Shown piece after piece: positions 1-10,648 of a DNA stretch of 64,000 bases (position 1 is its first letter; each line of letters opens with the position of its first letter). The stretch lies in NCBI GenBank assembly GCA_011503125.2, contig WWBZ02000016.1, forward strand, positions 2,356,001 to 2,420,000, read 5' to 3'. Under the pieces are notes generated by a model. It ran no database searches and was not told the DNA's origin. It saw only the letters and a program-made list of their open reading frames with translations. Source of the DNA: Botryosphaeria dothidea (taxonomy: Eukaryota; Ascomycota; Dothideomycetes; Botryosphaeriales; Botryosphaeriaceae). Made by a program: the position numbers and the translations under genes.

Positions 1-867
1 GAAAACCAGATCTGAAAGAATGCTACGGTAAGTCTCAGTGTAAAACACCGAGCCATCCCATTACCAACATATAAAAAAAACTGAACCATACCCACCAAGA
101 GTACCGCCGCTTCAAGAACCCGCACCTCCCCGACCCCAACGCCCTCCCCACCTTCGAGCCCCGCCTCCGCCACTTCTACGACCGCTGCCTCTCGCTCGCC
201 GCGTCCGTCCTGCGCGCCCTCGCCCTCAGCATCGGCCTGCCGCCGACCTTCTTCACCGCGCCGCTCGAGCACTCGGACCCGCAGCTGCGCCTGCTGCACT
301 ACATGCCCGTGCCGGCCTCCGCCCTCGACGACGACTACCACGCCCGCATCCACGCCCACACCGACTTCGGCCTGTGCACCATCCTGTGAGCGACCTCTTC
401 CCCAGACGCCATCCATCCCTCACCACACGCCTTCATCACCAGAAAGAAAGAAAGAAAGAAAGAAAGAAAGTTAAAACCCAACCAACTAAACAACAACCAG
501 CTTCCAAGACTCGGTCGGCGGCCTCGAGGTCGACCCCTTCCACACGGGCGCCTTCGTGCCGGCCACGCCCATGCCGGGCACCTGCGTCATCAACGTGGCC
601 GACCTGCTGCAGCGCTGGAGCAACGACCGCCTGCGCAGCACCCGCCACCGCGTCGTCAGCCCTCCCGGTGGCAGCGTTGGCAGCGACGGCATGCTGCCCG
701 CCCGCTACTCGACCGCCTTCTTCGTGCACCCGAGCGCCGACACGACCGTGGCGCCCATCCTCATGCAGGAGGGCGAGACGGCCAAGTACGAGTCCGTCAA
801 CGCCGGCGAGTGGAGGACGAGGATCACGGCGACGAACTACTCGTTGCCTTTGGAGGCTGTGTCATGA
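1..867 (+). CDS. 2-oxoglutarate/Fe(II)-dependent oxygenase, isopenicillin-N-synthase-like (5' truncated by window edge)
   Basis: C-terminal part of a non-haem iron dioxygenase. Exons read as <1..27, 100..385 and 501..867; introns are 28..99 (GTAAGT donor) and 386..500 (GTGAGC donor), and splicing restores one frame. The family core is visible: HTDFGLCTIL (iron-binding H-x-D), then a glycine-rich segment with GGLEV, a distal STRHRV histidine, and RYSTAF, where the R-x-S normally binds the 2-oxoglutarate carboxylate. Upstream, KPDLKECYE resembles the family's conserved LKE-type motif. Such enzymes hydroxylate, desaturate or cyclise small molecules; the substrate cannot be read from the sequence. 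Intron 2 carries an AAAG microsatellite. The stop lies about 160 bp from the convergent valyl-tRNA synthetase stop. Confidence 0.85.
441..470 (+). repeat. (AAAG)n microsatellite inside an oxygenase intron
   Basis: About 30 nt of tandem AAAG lie within the intron 386..500, between the donor and the pyrimidine/A-rich acceptor region. It does not touch coding sequence. Confidence 0.9.
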
Positions 868-1030
868 TGGATGATGTGGCGGTTCGACGGCTTTGCCGTG
901 TCTCAGAGTCACTGTAGTATTTTAACCAAATTGAACATATGGAACAAAGTCAAAACCGTAAAACTTTTTCATTGCAGCTATCACTGTCCCAGGTATATAG
1001 CCTGTATCGATCATGTCTACTCTACCTCTA

Positions 1031-4000
1031 CTACACCTTCGTCTTTTCCAACTTCTTCTCTAGCTCCTGCACCTTCTTCTCCTCGCTAAGCGGCCTGGCG
1101 GGCACCTCAATGAAGACCTTGCTGCCGTTCTCGGTGGTGCTGGACTTCCAACTCTCCGTGGGCTCAGCGTCACCCTCAGCCAGAAGCTTGACCTCACCGA
1201 TGGCCTTGCCCGAAAGCCACTTGACGCTCTCGACGCTACCGGCAGCCTCCTCATCGGCCTTGCCAAGCTTGACCTGCGCCCTGGCGCCCTTCAAGCTGTG
1301 CTGAGCCGCAAGACTACGTGCTGCAGCGGCAGCCTCAAGAACGAGCTCGTAGCTGGCCTCGGACTTCGCGTCATCCCAGTCAACACGGTACTGCGGGTAT
1401 GCTGCACGCATGATCGTCTTGGTCTCATCGCCAGGCCTGCGCACCAGACGCTGCCAGAGCTCCTCGGTCAGGAATGGCATGTACGGGTGCAGCATCGTCA
1501 GACCACCCTCGAGAGCAGTGTACAGCGTGTCGATGGCCGAACGCCGGGCCTCGGGCGTTCCGTCCTGGATAATCGGCTTGGTGTATTCCTGAGAGTGTTA
1601 GCATTGTGGAACGTGCAAGAAATATAATTGTACTTACGATGAAAACATCGCACAGGTCATCATGGAAGTAGTGCCATGCAATCTGAGTCGACTTAGCAAA
1701 CTCCCGCTCCTCCAGGGCCTTGTTGATGTCCCTAGAGGCAATGCTGAGCTTGTGAAGAATCCAGCGCTCAGCAAGAGTCTCCTTGCCCGTCTTTTCAGAC
1801 GACTTCTGCGGCACGTAGTCGGCATCAATCTTTCCAAGCACATACTTAGTAGCCTGGTAGATCTTGTTGCAGAAACGTCTGAAAGCGTGCATGACCTTGA
1901 CGTCGAAGTTGATGTCACCGCCACCAGTTGTGTAGTAGACAAGGGAGTAACGGAGAGCGTCCGCACCGCACTCGGGGATACCCTGAGGGAACGCAGTCTG
2001 CTGGTATTTGGTGGCCGTCTTGAGCTCCTTAGGATCAAGGTTACCGTCCAAGAGCTTGGCGTGAAGCTGATCAAGCTGGATACCCTCCATGATGTCCACA
2101 GGATCAATGACGTTACCAAGAGACTTGGACATCTTGCGTCCTTCCGAGTCACGGATGAGCGAATGGCAGTAGACCTCCCTGAAAGGCACGTTGTCAGTGA
2201 GCTTCAGACCGAACATAATCATACGGGCAACCCAGAAGAACAAAATGTCCCATCCAGTCTCGAGGACCGAGGTGGGGTACAGCTTGGACATGTCCGGCGT
2301 CTCCTTGGGCCAGCCAAGGGTGGAGAATGGCCAAAGACCCGAGGAGAACCAGGTGTCCAGCACGTCCTCGTCGCGCCTCAGGGTGAACTTCTTGCCAGGG
2401 AACTTCTTGGCCGCCTTCTCCTGAGCCTCCTCGTCCGTACGGCCAACAACCCAGTACGCATCATCCGAATCGCTGTTGTTCTCGCCCTCGATCTGAACGA
2501 AGTAGGCCGGAGCCTGGTGACCCCACCACAGCTGTCTCGACAAGCACCAGTCCTGGATGTTCTCGAGCCACCTGAAGTAATCGGCTTCTGCGGTCGCAGG
2601 ACGGATCTTGATGTCTCCTTTACGGACAGCCTCAATAGCGGGCTCAGCCAGGCCCTTCATGCGCATCCACCACTGCGGCTTGATGATGGGCTCAATGACG
2701 TCCTTGGTCCTCTGGCAAAGGGGAATTCTCATGGGGTTGTTCTCCTTCTTAACGAACAGGCCAAGCTTGGTCAGTTCATCAACGACAGTGTAACGAACGT
2801 CGAAACGCTTCTGATCAGCAAACTGTCCACCGTGCTGGTTCAACAAACCATCATCGGTGAGAATGTTGATAAACTCAAGCTTGTGACGCTGACCAAGGGA
2901 GAAATCGTTGGGGTCATGTGCAGGGGTAATCTTGACGGCACCAGTACCGAATTCGGGGTCAACGTAGGTATCGGCAACGATGGGCAGGAGACGGTCGACG
3001 AAGGGATGTTTGGCCTTCTTGCCGACGAGGTGCTTGTAGCGCTTGTCATCGGGATGGACAGCGATACCGGTGTCACCGAGCATCGTCTCAGGACGGGTGG
3101 TGGCAACCTCAATGGTCTCCTCGGAGCCTTCGATGGGGTATTTGAAGTGAGTGATGACACCGAACTCGACCTTGCGCTCATAGCCAGGAACATCGAGGAG
3201 AGTACGACCCTCGATATCCTTGTTGTCGACCTCCAAGTTCGACAGAGCGGTCCTCAGGGTAGTGCACCAGTTGACGAGACGATCCGACCTGTAGATGAGA
3301 CCTTCCTCGTGCAACCTGACAAAAGTCTCGGTAACGGCCTCGGACAGGTTATCATCCATGGTAAAAGCCTCCCTGGTCCAGTCGAAAGAGCCACCCATTC
3401 TCCTCAAGACATTGTTGATACGCTGGTGGTACTCTCCCTTCCACTCCCAAATCCTCTTGACCATATCCTGACGACCAAGGTCATGCCTGGTCTTCTTCTC
3501 TCTCCTCCACAACATCTTTTCGACAACGCTCTGGGTGGAAATACCGGCGTGATCGCAACCAGGCAAGTAGAGGGTAGTCAGACCTCTCATACGGTTCCAT
3601 CTGATCATAGTATCTTGGAGAGCATTTGCCAGAGCGTGACCGCAGTGGAGGGCGCCGGTAACGTTGGGCGGGGGTTCGGAAATGACGAAGTAGCCGGCGG
3701 ACTTGACGTTGCCATCGGAGCCGAACTCAGGCTGGAAGAAGCCTTCCTTCTCCCACCAGTCATACCATGCGGATTCGACGACAGAAGGAATGTAGGCCTT
3801 GTGATACTCATCGTCGAGCGACTTGAGGACTGCGGAACGGGTCAGCTACACTGAGCTACATATGGCAGGGTATATGCCGACGTACTCTTCTTCTCGCCCT
3901 TGGAAGTCTCCTCGACGTAGGGCGGGATTTCTTCCTTGGCTGTAGCCTTCTTCTTAGAAGCATTCTTGGTGGTAGCAGCAGCCAGTGCTTGCTTCTTGGC

Positions 4001-4364
4001 CTCCTTCTCAGCAAACTTCTTTGCCTTCTCGGCTTTCTGGCGCTCCTTCTCAACTACACCCTTCATTAGCCTTTGCACTGCAGTTGTAGAAATTGTTTAA
4101 GCCAGATTGGTGTGCCATACGCTGTTTCGGCGTCTTCTGCTTCACTTCGCCATCCTTTCCAGGCGCTTGTTGACCAACGGGATCCTGCTGGGCTGCATTG
4201 ACGGCAGCAGTGGCGGTTTCGCTCGAGACGGGCGGAGGAGGTCCGGTAGCCGGGCCAGTCTTCTCACCAGCTGTATGAAGACGCATGTCTTAGTCAATGC
4301 TGCACAGTGAAAGATTGCGGGGACAATGCATACTCGGGTTGTGTGAAGCGTGGTTGTGGGCCAT
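1031..4364 (-). CDS. VAS1: Valyl-tRNA synthetase
   Basis: Class I aminoacyl-tRNA synthetase charging tRNA-Val. Exons (reverse strand) are 4364..4334, 4270..4121, 4053..3886, 3829..1638 and 1588..1031, giving 1032 aa. The N-terminal part is Lys/Ala/Glu-rich, as in eukaryotic ValRS. The catalytic HxGH motif is HCGH at about residues 178-181, following PPPNVTGAL. The editing domain contains [12 protein letters not shown], and the second signature KMSKS is at about 682-686. A C-terminal coiled-coil arm ends the protein. Every intron junction restores the conserved reading (for example CDVFI joined to EYTKP). In yeast one VAS1 gene supplies both cytosol and mitochondria. Here the annotated ATG gives the cytosolic form, and an in-frame upstream extension resembles a mitochondrial presequence. 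Confidence 0.95.
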
Positions 4365-4445
4365 TTTGGAGGAAAAGGCGCGTGTATAACGCAAAGGGCG
4401 CGAAATACGTAGGGGAGGGCGCCCGATGAGCGCGCGCGACAGCGT
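4365..4445 (-). promoter_or_regulatory. In-frame upstream extension of ValRS resembling a mitochondrial presequence, possible non-AUG start
   Basis: The frame of the valyl-tRNA synthetase ATG stays open upstream to an ATG at 4712. The 27 codons just before the annotated ATG, starting at an ACG at 4445..4443, encode six arginines, one lysine and no acidic residue. They include the run RISRPLRYTRAFSS, which looks like a matrix-targeting signal with a cleavage region. No ATG occurs between 4706 and 4364 in this frame. The ACG has A at -3, a favourable initiation context. Near-cognate starts for mitochondrial forms are known for yeast GRS1 and ALA1. That this ACG is used is inference. Confidence 0.5.
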
Positions 4446-5026
4446 TTTGAATATTTTGCCCGCGGGCTGCAAGTGGGGGAGGGGCAGAGGGCGGCGGGCA
4501 ATGACTGGAGAGCTGTGACTCCAACTTTCTGCGAGCGCCGCCGCGGGACGATCCAAATCTTGGCGCCTGTTTGCACGGTTTGCTTTCTTAGTCAGCCCAT
4601 TAGCGCCCCACGGTGCCTGGCGCCGTTTGCGGTCCAAACTGACGCAATCCCGCCATTCGTCACCGGCATGAGGCAATGACTCTTTGGGCTCATATCCAAC
4701 TGTCATAAGCATATCGTTGGACTATTGGTATCTACAACTGCAAGAAGAAATCACGTCCTCCCCGTAATAATGCCCCCATCGTTGCCCAAAATCCTCATAC
4801 ATCCCCCCATCCCTCTCCCTCCTGTCGCCATGTCTTCAATCGCCTCGAGAAATACCGAACTGATGCTGTTGAGAGGATCCGTGGAAGGGCCGGAATGTAC
4901 GGACCCTGGGTCTCCTGTTCTTAGTGTACGTAGCTGTCGAGCAATGCCGAGGTGCCGCATCGTCGGCGACTCGAAGCAATCGTAGTTGTAGACGTTGGTG
5001 CGAAGAAAAGAGTCACCCTGTACCAA
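4365..5026. other. Gap between ValRS start and CK2 alpha stop
   Basis: Holds the ValRS promoter and its upstream in-frame extension. A 91-codon open frame on the reverse strand (5026..4751), starting at a TTG, directly follows the CK2 alpha stop and could be an alternative C-terminus. No independent gene is seen. Confidence 0.6.
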
Positions 5027-6346
5027 TCATGAAGAGGTTGCGTTATTCTGCATGCATGCCTGGCGCACAGGGTTGAAGTAAGGGTGGGCCATAGCCTCCT
5101 TGGCGGTAAGACGCTCCTGCACACAGTCAGATATTGCATGCTGCAACTACCACTCGGAAAACTCACCTGGTGGTCGTAGCGGAGGAGCTTGTCGAGAAAG
5201 TCGAGCGCATCGTTGCTGACAAAACGCTGGTTCTCGGCGTTGATGAAACTGTGCCAGCTCTTCTTGGGGAAGCGGCCGAGAATGTCATCATACTGGGCAT
5301 CCAGCTCAATGTCATACTTGTCGAGGTAGTCAAAGAGGTCCTCAGTACCCAGGACCTTGGCGATCTTGACCAGCTGGTCTGAGTTGCTGTTGCCGTGGAA
5401 AAACGGCTCCTTGCGGAAGATCATCGAGGCGAACATGGCACCAAGCGACCACATGTCGAGAGAATAATCGTACTCCTGGAAATCAACGAGTAGCTCCGGT
5501 CCCTTGAAGTAGCGCGACGCGACGCGTACATTGTACTCGGTGCCAGCGTGGTAGAACTCAGCAAGACCCCAGTCAATGAGTCTCAGCTAAAGTAAAGACG
5601 AGTCAGCTCAGAAGCCAAGAGAGGGTTCCTGAAGCGGAACTAACCTTGCGCTTCTCATGGTCAATCATGACATTGTGCGGCTTGACATCTCGGTGCATGA
5701 TGCCTTTGCTGTGGCAGAAGTCGAGAGCCTGGCGTCGTCAGCCTCGCGGTGGACTCAGAGTTCGGTCACTCACCTTCAGCAGCTCGAAAATGTAGTAGCG
5801 CACGTCGTAATCCTGAAACTTGGGGTAAAGGCTTCTAAAGTCGGTATTGTTGACGTATTCGAAGATAAGTGAAGGGGTCTTGCTCTGAGCCTGCGGTTAG
5901 CCACGATCGCGATACTTCGTTCGTACTGCAGCGGAGAAGGAGACACGAACCTGGTTGTCGCGGACAACGTCCAAGAGGGCAACGATGTTGGGCCCGCCGC
6001 TGAGATTCTGCAGAATCTTGATCTCGCGCTTTATCTTCTTCTTCTTGACAGGCTTGAGGACCTTGATGACACATTTCTGGTAGTTGACGACGTTGATGCC
6101 CTCAAAGACCTCGGAGTATTTGCCTCGACCTAGAGCACGGGGCGTTAGCAAGGGCGCGCGGCGCGTAGGGTCATGGACGCACCAATCTTGCGGACGACCT
6201 CGTAGTTCTCCAGGACGCCCCACGAGATATTGACCGAGTCGTAGTCCCAGTAGGACCGCGGCATGTTCGCGTTCACATCTGGCAGCAATCAGCGGAGAGC
6301 CGGAAGAATCGGAGTGAAAGCGCGGACCTGCGTAAACACGCGCCAT
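5027..6346 (-). CDS. CKA1: Casein kinase II catalytic (alpha) subunit
   Basis: Constitutive Ser/Thr kinase, catalytic subunit of the CK2 holoenzyme, active in nucleus and cytosol. Exons (reverse) are 6346..6328, 6278..6183, 6129..5951, 5890..5774, 5728..5645, 5586..5167 and 5116..5027: 334 aa, about the family's usual length. Seen in order: the glycine loop [27 protein letters not shown] (catalytic Lys plus the CK2-specific basic stretch), the catalytic loop MHRDVKPHN, and DWG in place of DFG, which is diagnostic of CK2. These are followed by [10 protein letters not shown] and the C-lobe to HPYFNPVRQ. The first coding exon is only 19 nt (MARVYA plus one base). The end is less certain: read-through gives [10 protein letters not shown] then stop, while a GC-AG intron would give a longer tail. 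The promoter is shared with the divergent RPP1 gene. Confidence 0.95.
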
Positions 6347-6887
6347 GCTGGGCGCTGGTTCCAGGTTTTCCACTCGTATCTCCGACACGCTGGCGGTATT
6401 TTGGGGGACGTTAGTGGAGAGGATGCGGCAGGCGGCAGCGGCGACGAGGGCAACAGCGAGGGCGGGGGCGAAGAAGGCGGTGGTGCTTGTGAAGCGAGAT
6501 CGAGGTGGTTGGTCGGGCGCGGGCGGGCAGCAGTTTGAAGTGGTGGTTGTGCCTCTGCGGCTGTCGTCGAACGCGGGGCGGCCTCGGCGATCGCCGGCAT
6601 CCCGGTCGCTTGCGGCCTTAGGCCAAAACCTCTGGCCCAGCTCAAACCGCCGCATCGCACTTCTGTTGCGGTTTGCTTGCTGCACCACCCAGCGCTCTGC
6701 TCCATCCTCCATGGTGAGCTTGCGCGGCCCTTTAAGGAACCAGTCCGCATGAATTGCGCACGCGACGGACCGTCAATCTCCCGCCCGCATCTAGCAGGGT
6801 CTCAACCAGCCGCATAACCAGACCCGACAATTTTTGCGACAGCGCTGCCCTCCAACACTCGACGATCCTCTACCCGCCTCGCCCACT
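6347..6887. promoter_or_regulatory. Divergent intergenic region between CKA1 and RPP1
   Basis: The 541 bp between two opposed start codons must hold both promoters. No clear TATA box was seen. Open frames here have no recognisable domains and run antisense to one another. Confidence 0.6.
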
Positions 6888-7932
6888 ATGTTCTACGACC
6901 TAAACCTGCCGTGGTCCGCTAAGGATCCGGAATTGCCGCGCGCCATAGCCTTCCTCGCCGATCGTGGGTTCAGCACTGCCCGAGTAGTCAAGTTGAAGCG
7001 TCTGACGTCTCGCAGTGGGCTACAATGTCGTCGCCGTGTCCCATACGCTGTCGGGCAAGCTCCCGGCCGATCTGGTACCTCTTGGACGACTCTGAAACTC
7101 TCTGCCAAGCACTGACCAAAAATAGGCCTGTCCAATCCCCGACCCGCTGCCCTTTCCCATCCCCGAGAACTTGCGAGTCTTGCGCCGTTGTAACCTCGTT
7201 CTCGCCGACACGGCCCAGAACCACCGCATCAATAATCTCGCCCAAGCCTACGACATCCTCGCCGTGAGACCCGTCGACGAGAAGACACTGCAGCAGGCAT
7301 GCCAGTCCCTGGACTGTGATGTGATATCTATCGACATGACCCAGCGTCTTGGATTTTTCTTCAAGTTCAAGATGCTGTCGCAGGCCATCGAGCGCGGCGT
7401 GAAGTTTGAGATATGCTACGCCCCCGGCGTAATGGCGAAGGATAGCTCTGCGCGGAGGAACCTCATAATGAACACGACACAGCTGATTCGCGCCACGAGA
7501 GGTAGGGGTCTGATAATAAGTAGCGAGGCCAAGTCTGGCGTTGGCTGCCGAGCTCCTGCAGATATAATCAACCTTGCCTCTGTTTGGGGCCTGGGGCAAG
7601 AGCGAGGCTATGAGGCTATCTCAAAAGAGGCCCGCGCCGTCGTCGTCAGCGCCCAGATGAAGCGAACAAGCTTCAGGGGCGTTATCGACGTCGTCTACGG
7701 AGGTGAGAAGCCCGAGAAGAAAGAGAACCAGGCCAAGAACAAGCAAGAAAGTCAAAAACGCAAAGCTGAAGGCCAGCTGAAGACCGCTGAGAATGCCGCC
7801 GAGCAGGGTAAGGCACCGTCTAAAAGCCAGCTCAAGAAGCAGGCCAAGAGAGCACGTCTCGAAGGCACCAAGGCTGCCCAGCCTAGCGAAGACAATAAGG
7901 CCGCCGCTTCAGAACCCATGGACACGTCATGA
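6888..7932 (+). CDS. RPP1: RNase P/MRP protein subunit Rpp1 (p30 family)
   Basis: Protein subunit of nuclear RNase P, which matures tRNA 5' ends, and of RNase MRP (rRNA processing). Exons 6888..6963, 7016..7074 and 7126..7932 encode 313 aa. The p30 TIM-barrel-like features are visible: MFYDLNLPW at the N-terminus, LGYNVVAVSHTLSGKLP after the first junction, IPENLRVLRRCNLVL, the LAVRPVDEKTLQQACQSL segment, and IERGVKFEICYAPGV. A conserved ISSEAKSGVGCRAPADI stretch follows. The C-terminal ~90 residues are a Lys/Glu/Ala-rich disordered tail. Junctions were placed with GTGGGT and GTACCT donors so that the conserved frame is continuous; the second (DL joined to ACPIPDP) is the least certain. Confidence 0.93.
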
Positions 7933-8656
7933 ACGTACATACATCTCCTGAAAATCGAACCACACTTGCAGGAGCAGCCAATGCCGCCCTCCCGCTTGGC
8001 CACGCCACACGGCCTCAAGCGCTGTACGCGGCTTAGCCATCACCAGCGCCAGTTTGATAGGCATCTCCAGGAAGGAAGACTTACTGCCCACAAATAGTGA
8101 TCGCGATGCTCAACAAAAAGCGAGTAAGGCAGAAATAGTTGGAAGACGCAGCAAGCTGCTCGAGGCTCATATATAGAATTTGAATACTTCGAAGAGCATA
8201 TTTGTCCGAGACCCTGTCTAAAATCAACCTTCATACAATTATCCAGACTCCGGTCGATCCAGCTACCTCAAGTTTCCAAGCACTCTTCTTCCCCTTCGTA
8301 TCCCAAGCGTTTGCTATTGTCTGCTACGTAGCGGCGTTAGCCTTGAACCAAGGGAAAATGACAGAACATTTCAATTACTTGGATTCCCACACTTGTCACT
8401 ATGCAATTCCGGTATCGGGCCTTAAGGAAGTCTTTGCAAGCCCTTCATCGGCACGCATCTCAGCAATCCGCTCAGTCAAACCCGAACCAAAAAGCCATGC
8501 CGACCGCCTCAAAAGTCTTTGCAATCCTCTTCATGCACAAGTCCTCATTCTAATCGTATCTGTGCTTGACCTGTTTAACATGGACGCGTTTGGGATCTGG
8601 AAGCCTATGTCTATGTTCTCTCGGGCCGGACAGCGAAAAGCTGATATAATGCAAGA
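7933..8656. other. Gap: RPP1 3' region
   Basis: About 720 bp with AT-rich patches. A plus-strand open frame at 8202-8735 begins at a TTG, has no recognisable domain and overlaps the reverse-strand remnant at 8657. I see no supported gene. Confidence 0.5.
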
Positions 8657-9680
8657 TCAGGCCACGCACAGAGTCGCGGATGATCGCACATGTGCAGTGT
8701 CAACTCTTCCAGTGTTTTTGGGAAAATATGTGTAGATAGGCGGCAGGGACAACTCAGCCGGTTCATCTTCAGCCCAAGGTAGGTCCTCGACCGGAAATTC
8801 TCTGAGAAATTCGAGGATGACTTCGAGCTTCTTGAGGTTGGAAGAGCCCACAAAGCCAGTGTCTGAAGCGGGATTCAAATCTCTATTGCCGATCACACTG
8901 TCATTGATGTGGAATCGGAAATCTTGCAGGTTCCCTTGGCACGGCCCTATAACATGTATGACGGCGTTGAAGTCCTGGCGGAAATTGGCACCGAGGGCAA
9001 TATTTCCATGCCCTTCAGGGTCATCCAAATCAAAATGAAGCGCTTGGGGGTCTTTTGGCTAAGCTATAACATGGAAAAGGTCCCCGGTCACCCATCCACA
9101 GCCAACAAATATTAAATGCGTCACAATCGATGTGCTTCAATGATGTAACTCCTCCGGAACAGAAGAATCCGTGCATCTCATCGCCAGTATCCGCAACTTC
9201 CGGAGGGTGGGTATCTGGAAAAGGCGTAAGAGGTGGGCAAAATCAGGCAGGTCCTCCTCCATTCGGAGAGTTATTGGTGTACTCAGGGAAGTCAGGTACG
9301 CTACGGCGGAAGGTACCGTCGAATCTTTGTGGGTAATGCTCAGGTGGATGACCTTGAGCTTCTCGGACTCGGCAAGCAAATAGGTGGTATTTCGCACAAG
9401 ATTGTCCATTCTGCAGTGGTTTTCGGTTCGACACCTTCACTATCTTAGGGGGTTGTCTCTCTGTTCCGCCAACATGTATGCTTCCTGGAGGGTGCCGCGT
9501 CAATATGACGAGGATGAGAGTGTACGACAAAGAGGGGAAGATCAAAGATTGGAGTTCCTTTGTTGTCCCTCTGCTTGCCGGTTTCATTAAAGACGAAAAG
9601 ACTATCTCTAGACACTTTTTAACAAGTTCACGGAAGAGAACCAGCAAAAATGTACCTGATTTCTTGATGTCTTTGTCCAC
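8657..9680 (-). pseudogene. Decayed leucine-rich, F-box/LRR-like gene remnant
   Basis: Three blocks of coding-like, leucine-rich sequence lie in different frames on the reverse strand. 9680..9243 has SLSYTLILVILTRHPPGSIH. 9409..9137 has EKLKVIHLSITH and LRLFQIPTLRKLRILAMRC. 9028..8657 has NLKKLEVILEFLREFP. Between the last two, the frame containing VTSLKHIDCDAFNI is offset from both neighbours and soon stops. The LK-x-L-x-L spacing is what fungal F-box/LRR proteins show after the F-box, but no F-box is visible. No GT-AG intron set was found that would join the blocks, so I read this as a frameshifted remnant. Family assignment is inference. Confidence 0.4.
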
Positions 9681-9925
9681 ACCCGGAATGTATATGAAGA
9701 TAAGCTAGAAGTGGAAATGAAGCGGGGAATCCAAATAAAGTAGTACAAACCAGGTTAAAGTCTTTGTGGAATCTGCTGGCTAATTAGATCGAGTACTATT
9801 TTATTGGAATTGACGCGGAAATACAATGAAGGCTCCAGTGCTTGCCACCGCTCAGTCACCCTGTCAGCTCTGACCATCTTCACAGAAGTACCGAGATTAC
9901 ATGACGACTCTGTTTAACCATCCGA

Positions 9926-10387
9926 GTGACGCCCATCTCCGTCTGGGGCATCTCCTCCGCCACCCAGAATGACGGCGGCAAGCCCAAGCACGAGGAGAAA
10001 GGCTGCGGCACGCTGGTTGGGTGGCAGTACTGGACGTGGTCGAGCGGGACGAGCTACGTGATGTTTAACCTACCGACGCTGATCAAGAGTGGGTGTGTCG
10101 AGCGCGCCATCCGCAGCGTGGGTGGGCCGGGCGGGCTCAAGTGCGAAGGGATGGGCTTCTTCGAAGGGTTCTTGCAGGAGGACGACAACGGCTTGCTCGG
10201 GATGGATCCCACCGTCAAGACTGCTGGCGTGCGTTTGGAGATGAACGTTGTGGACGGGGGTTCGGGAGAAGGAGAGGCAAAGGCGGCGGAGGTGCATCAT
10301 AGTCTGACAGGAATGCTAGCGACAACGGTTGCGACGGCATCGATGTTGCCGCTGGCCGTCCCTACACATGGTGCGTCTCCGCCTTGA
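9926..10387 (+). pseudogene. 5'-truncated unknown ORF with Cys-containing domain
   Basis: An open frame of 153 codons ends at a TGA at 10385-10387. It has coding-like composition with KGCGTLVGWQYWTW, NLPTLIKSGCVERAI and a hydrophobic C-terminus. The frame opens at a GTG shortly after a stop, with no in-frame ATG near the beginning and no clear upstream exon in the AT-rich DNA at 9720-9920. The spaced cysteines suggest a secreted or surface protein, but I do not recognise the family. It may be a partial gene whose first exon I could not identify. Confidence 0.35.
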
Positions 10388-10648
10388 GCCTTCGCTCTAT
10401 TGCTCTATTTTATGTATCCGTATTCTAAAGGCTGAGACTCCATCTTGCCGTCGTTATGCTAGAACCTACTTCTTCTTTATCCATATAATGTGTGTTGAAC
10501 CAGTAACCCCGTCATGATGCCCATACCGTAGTGCATCGATGTCTGCGCCACCGAAACCCGTGCCACGTAGAAGCAAAAGGCCATCCCATGTTCCTGAGCC
10601 ATGCTTATCCATCATCATAATTCCATGCCGCAATGTCATCATCTGCGC

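Noticed and set aside
1662..3854. 730-codon open frame on the plus strand
   Set aside because: It is exactly antisense to valyl-tRNA synthetase, whose catalytic motifs are unmistakable; long antisense frames are common opposite GC-biased codons.
9426..9436. tRNA B-box-like GGTTCGACACC
   Set aside because: No pairing T-stem and no A box at the right distance.
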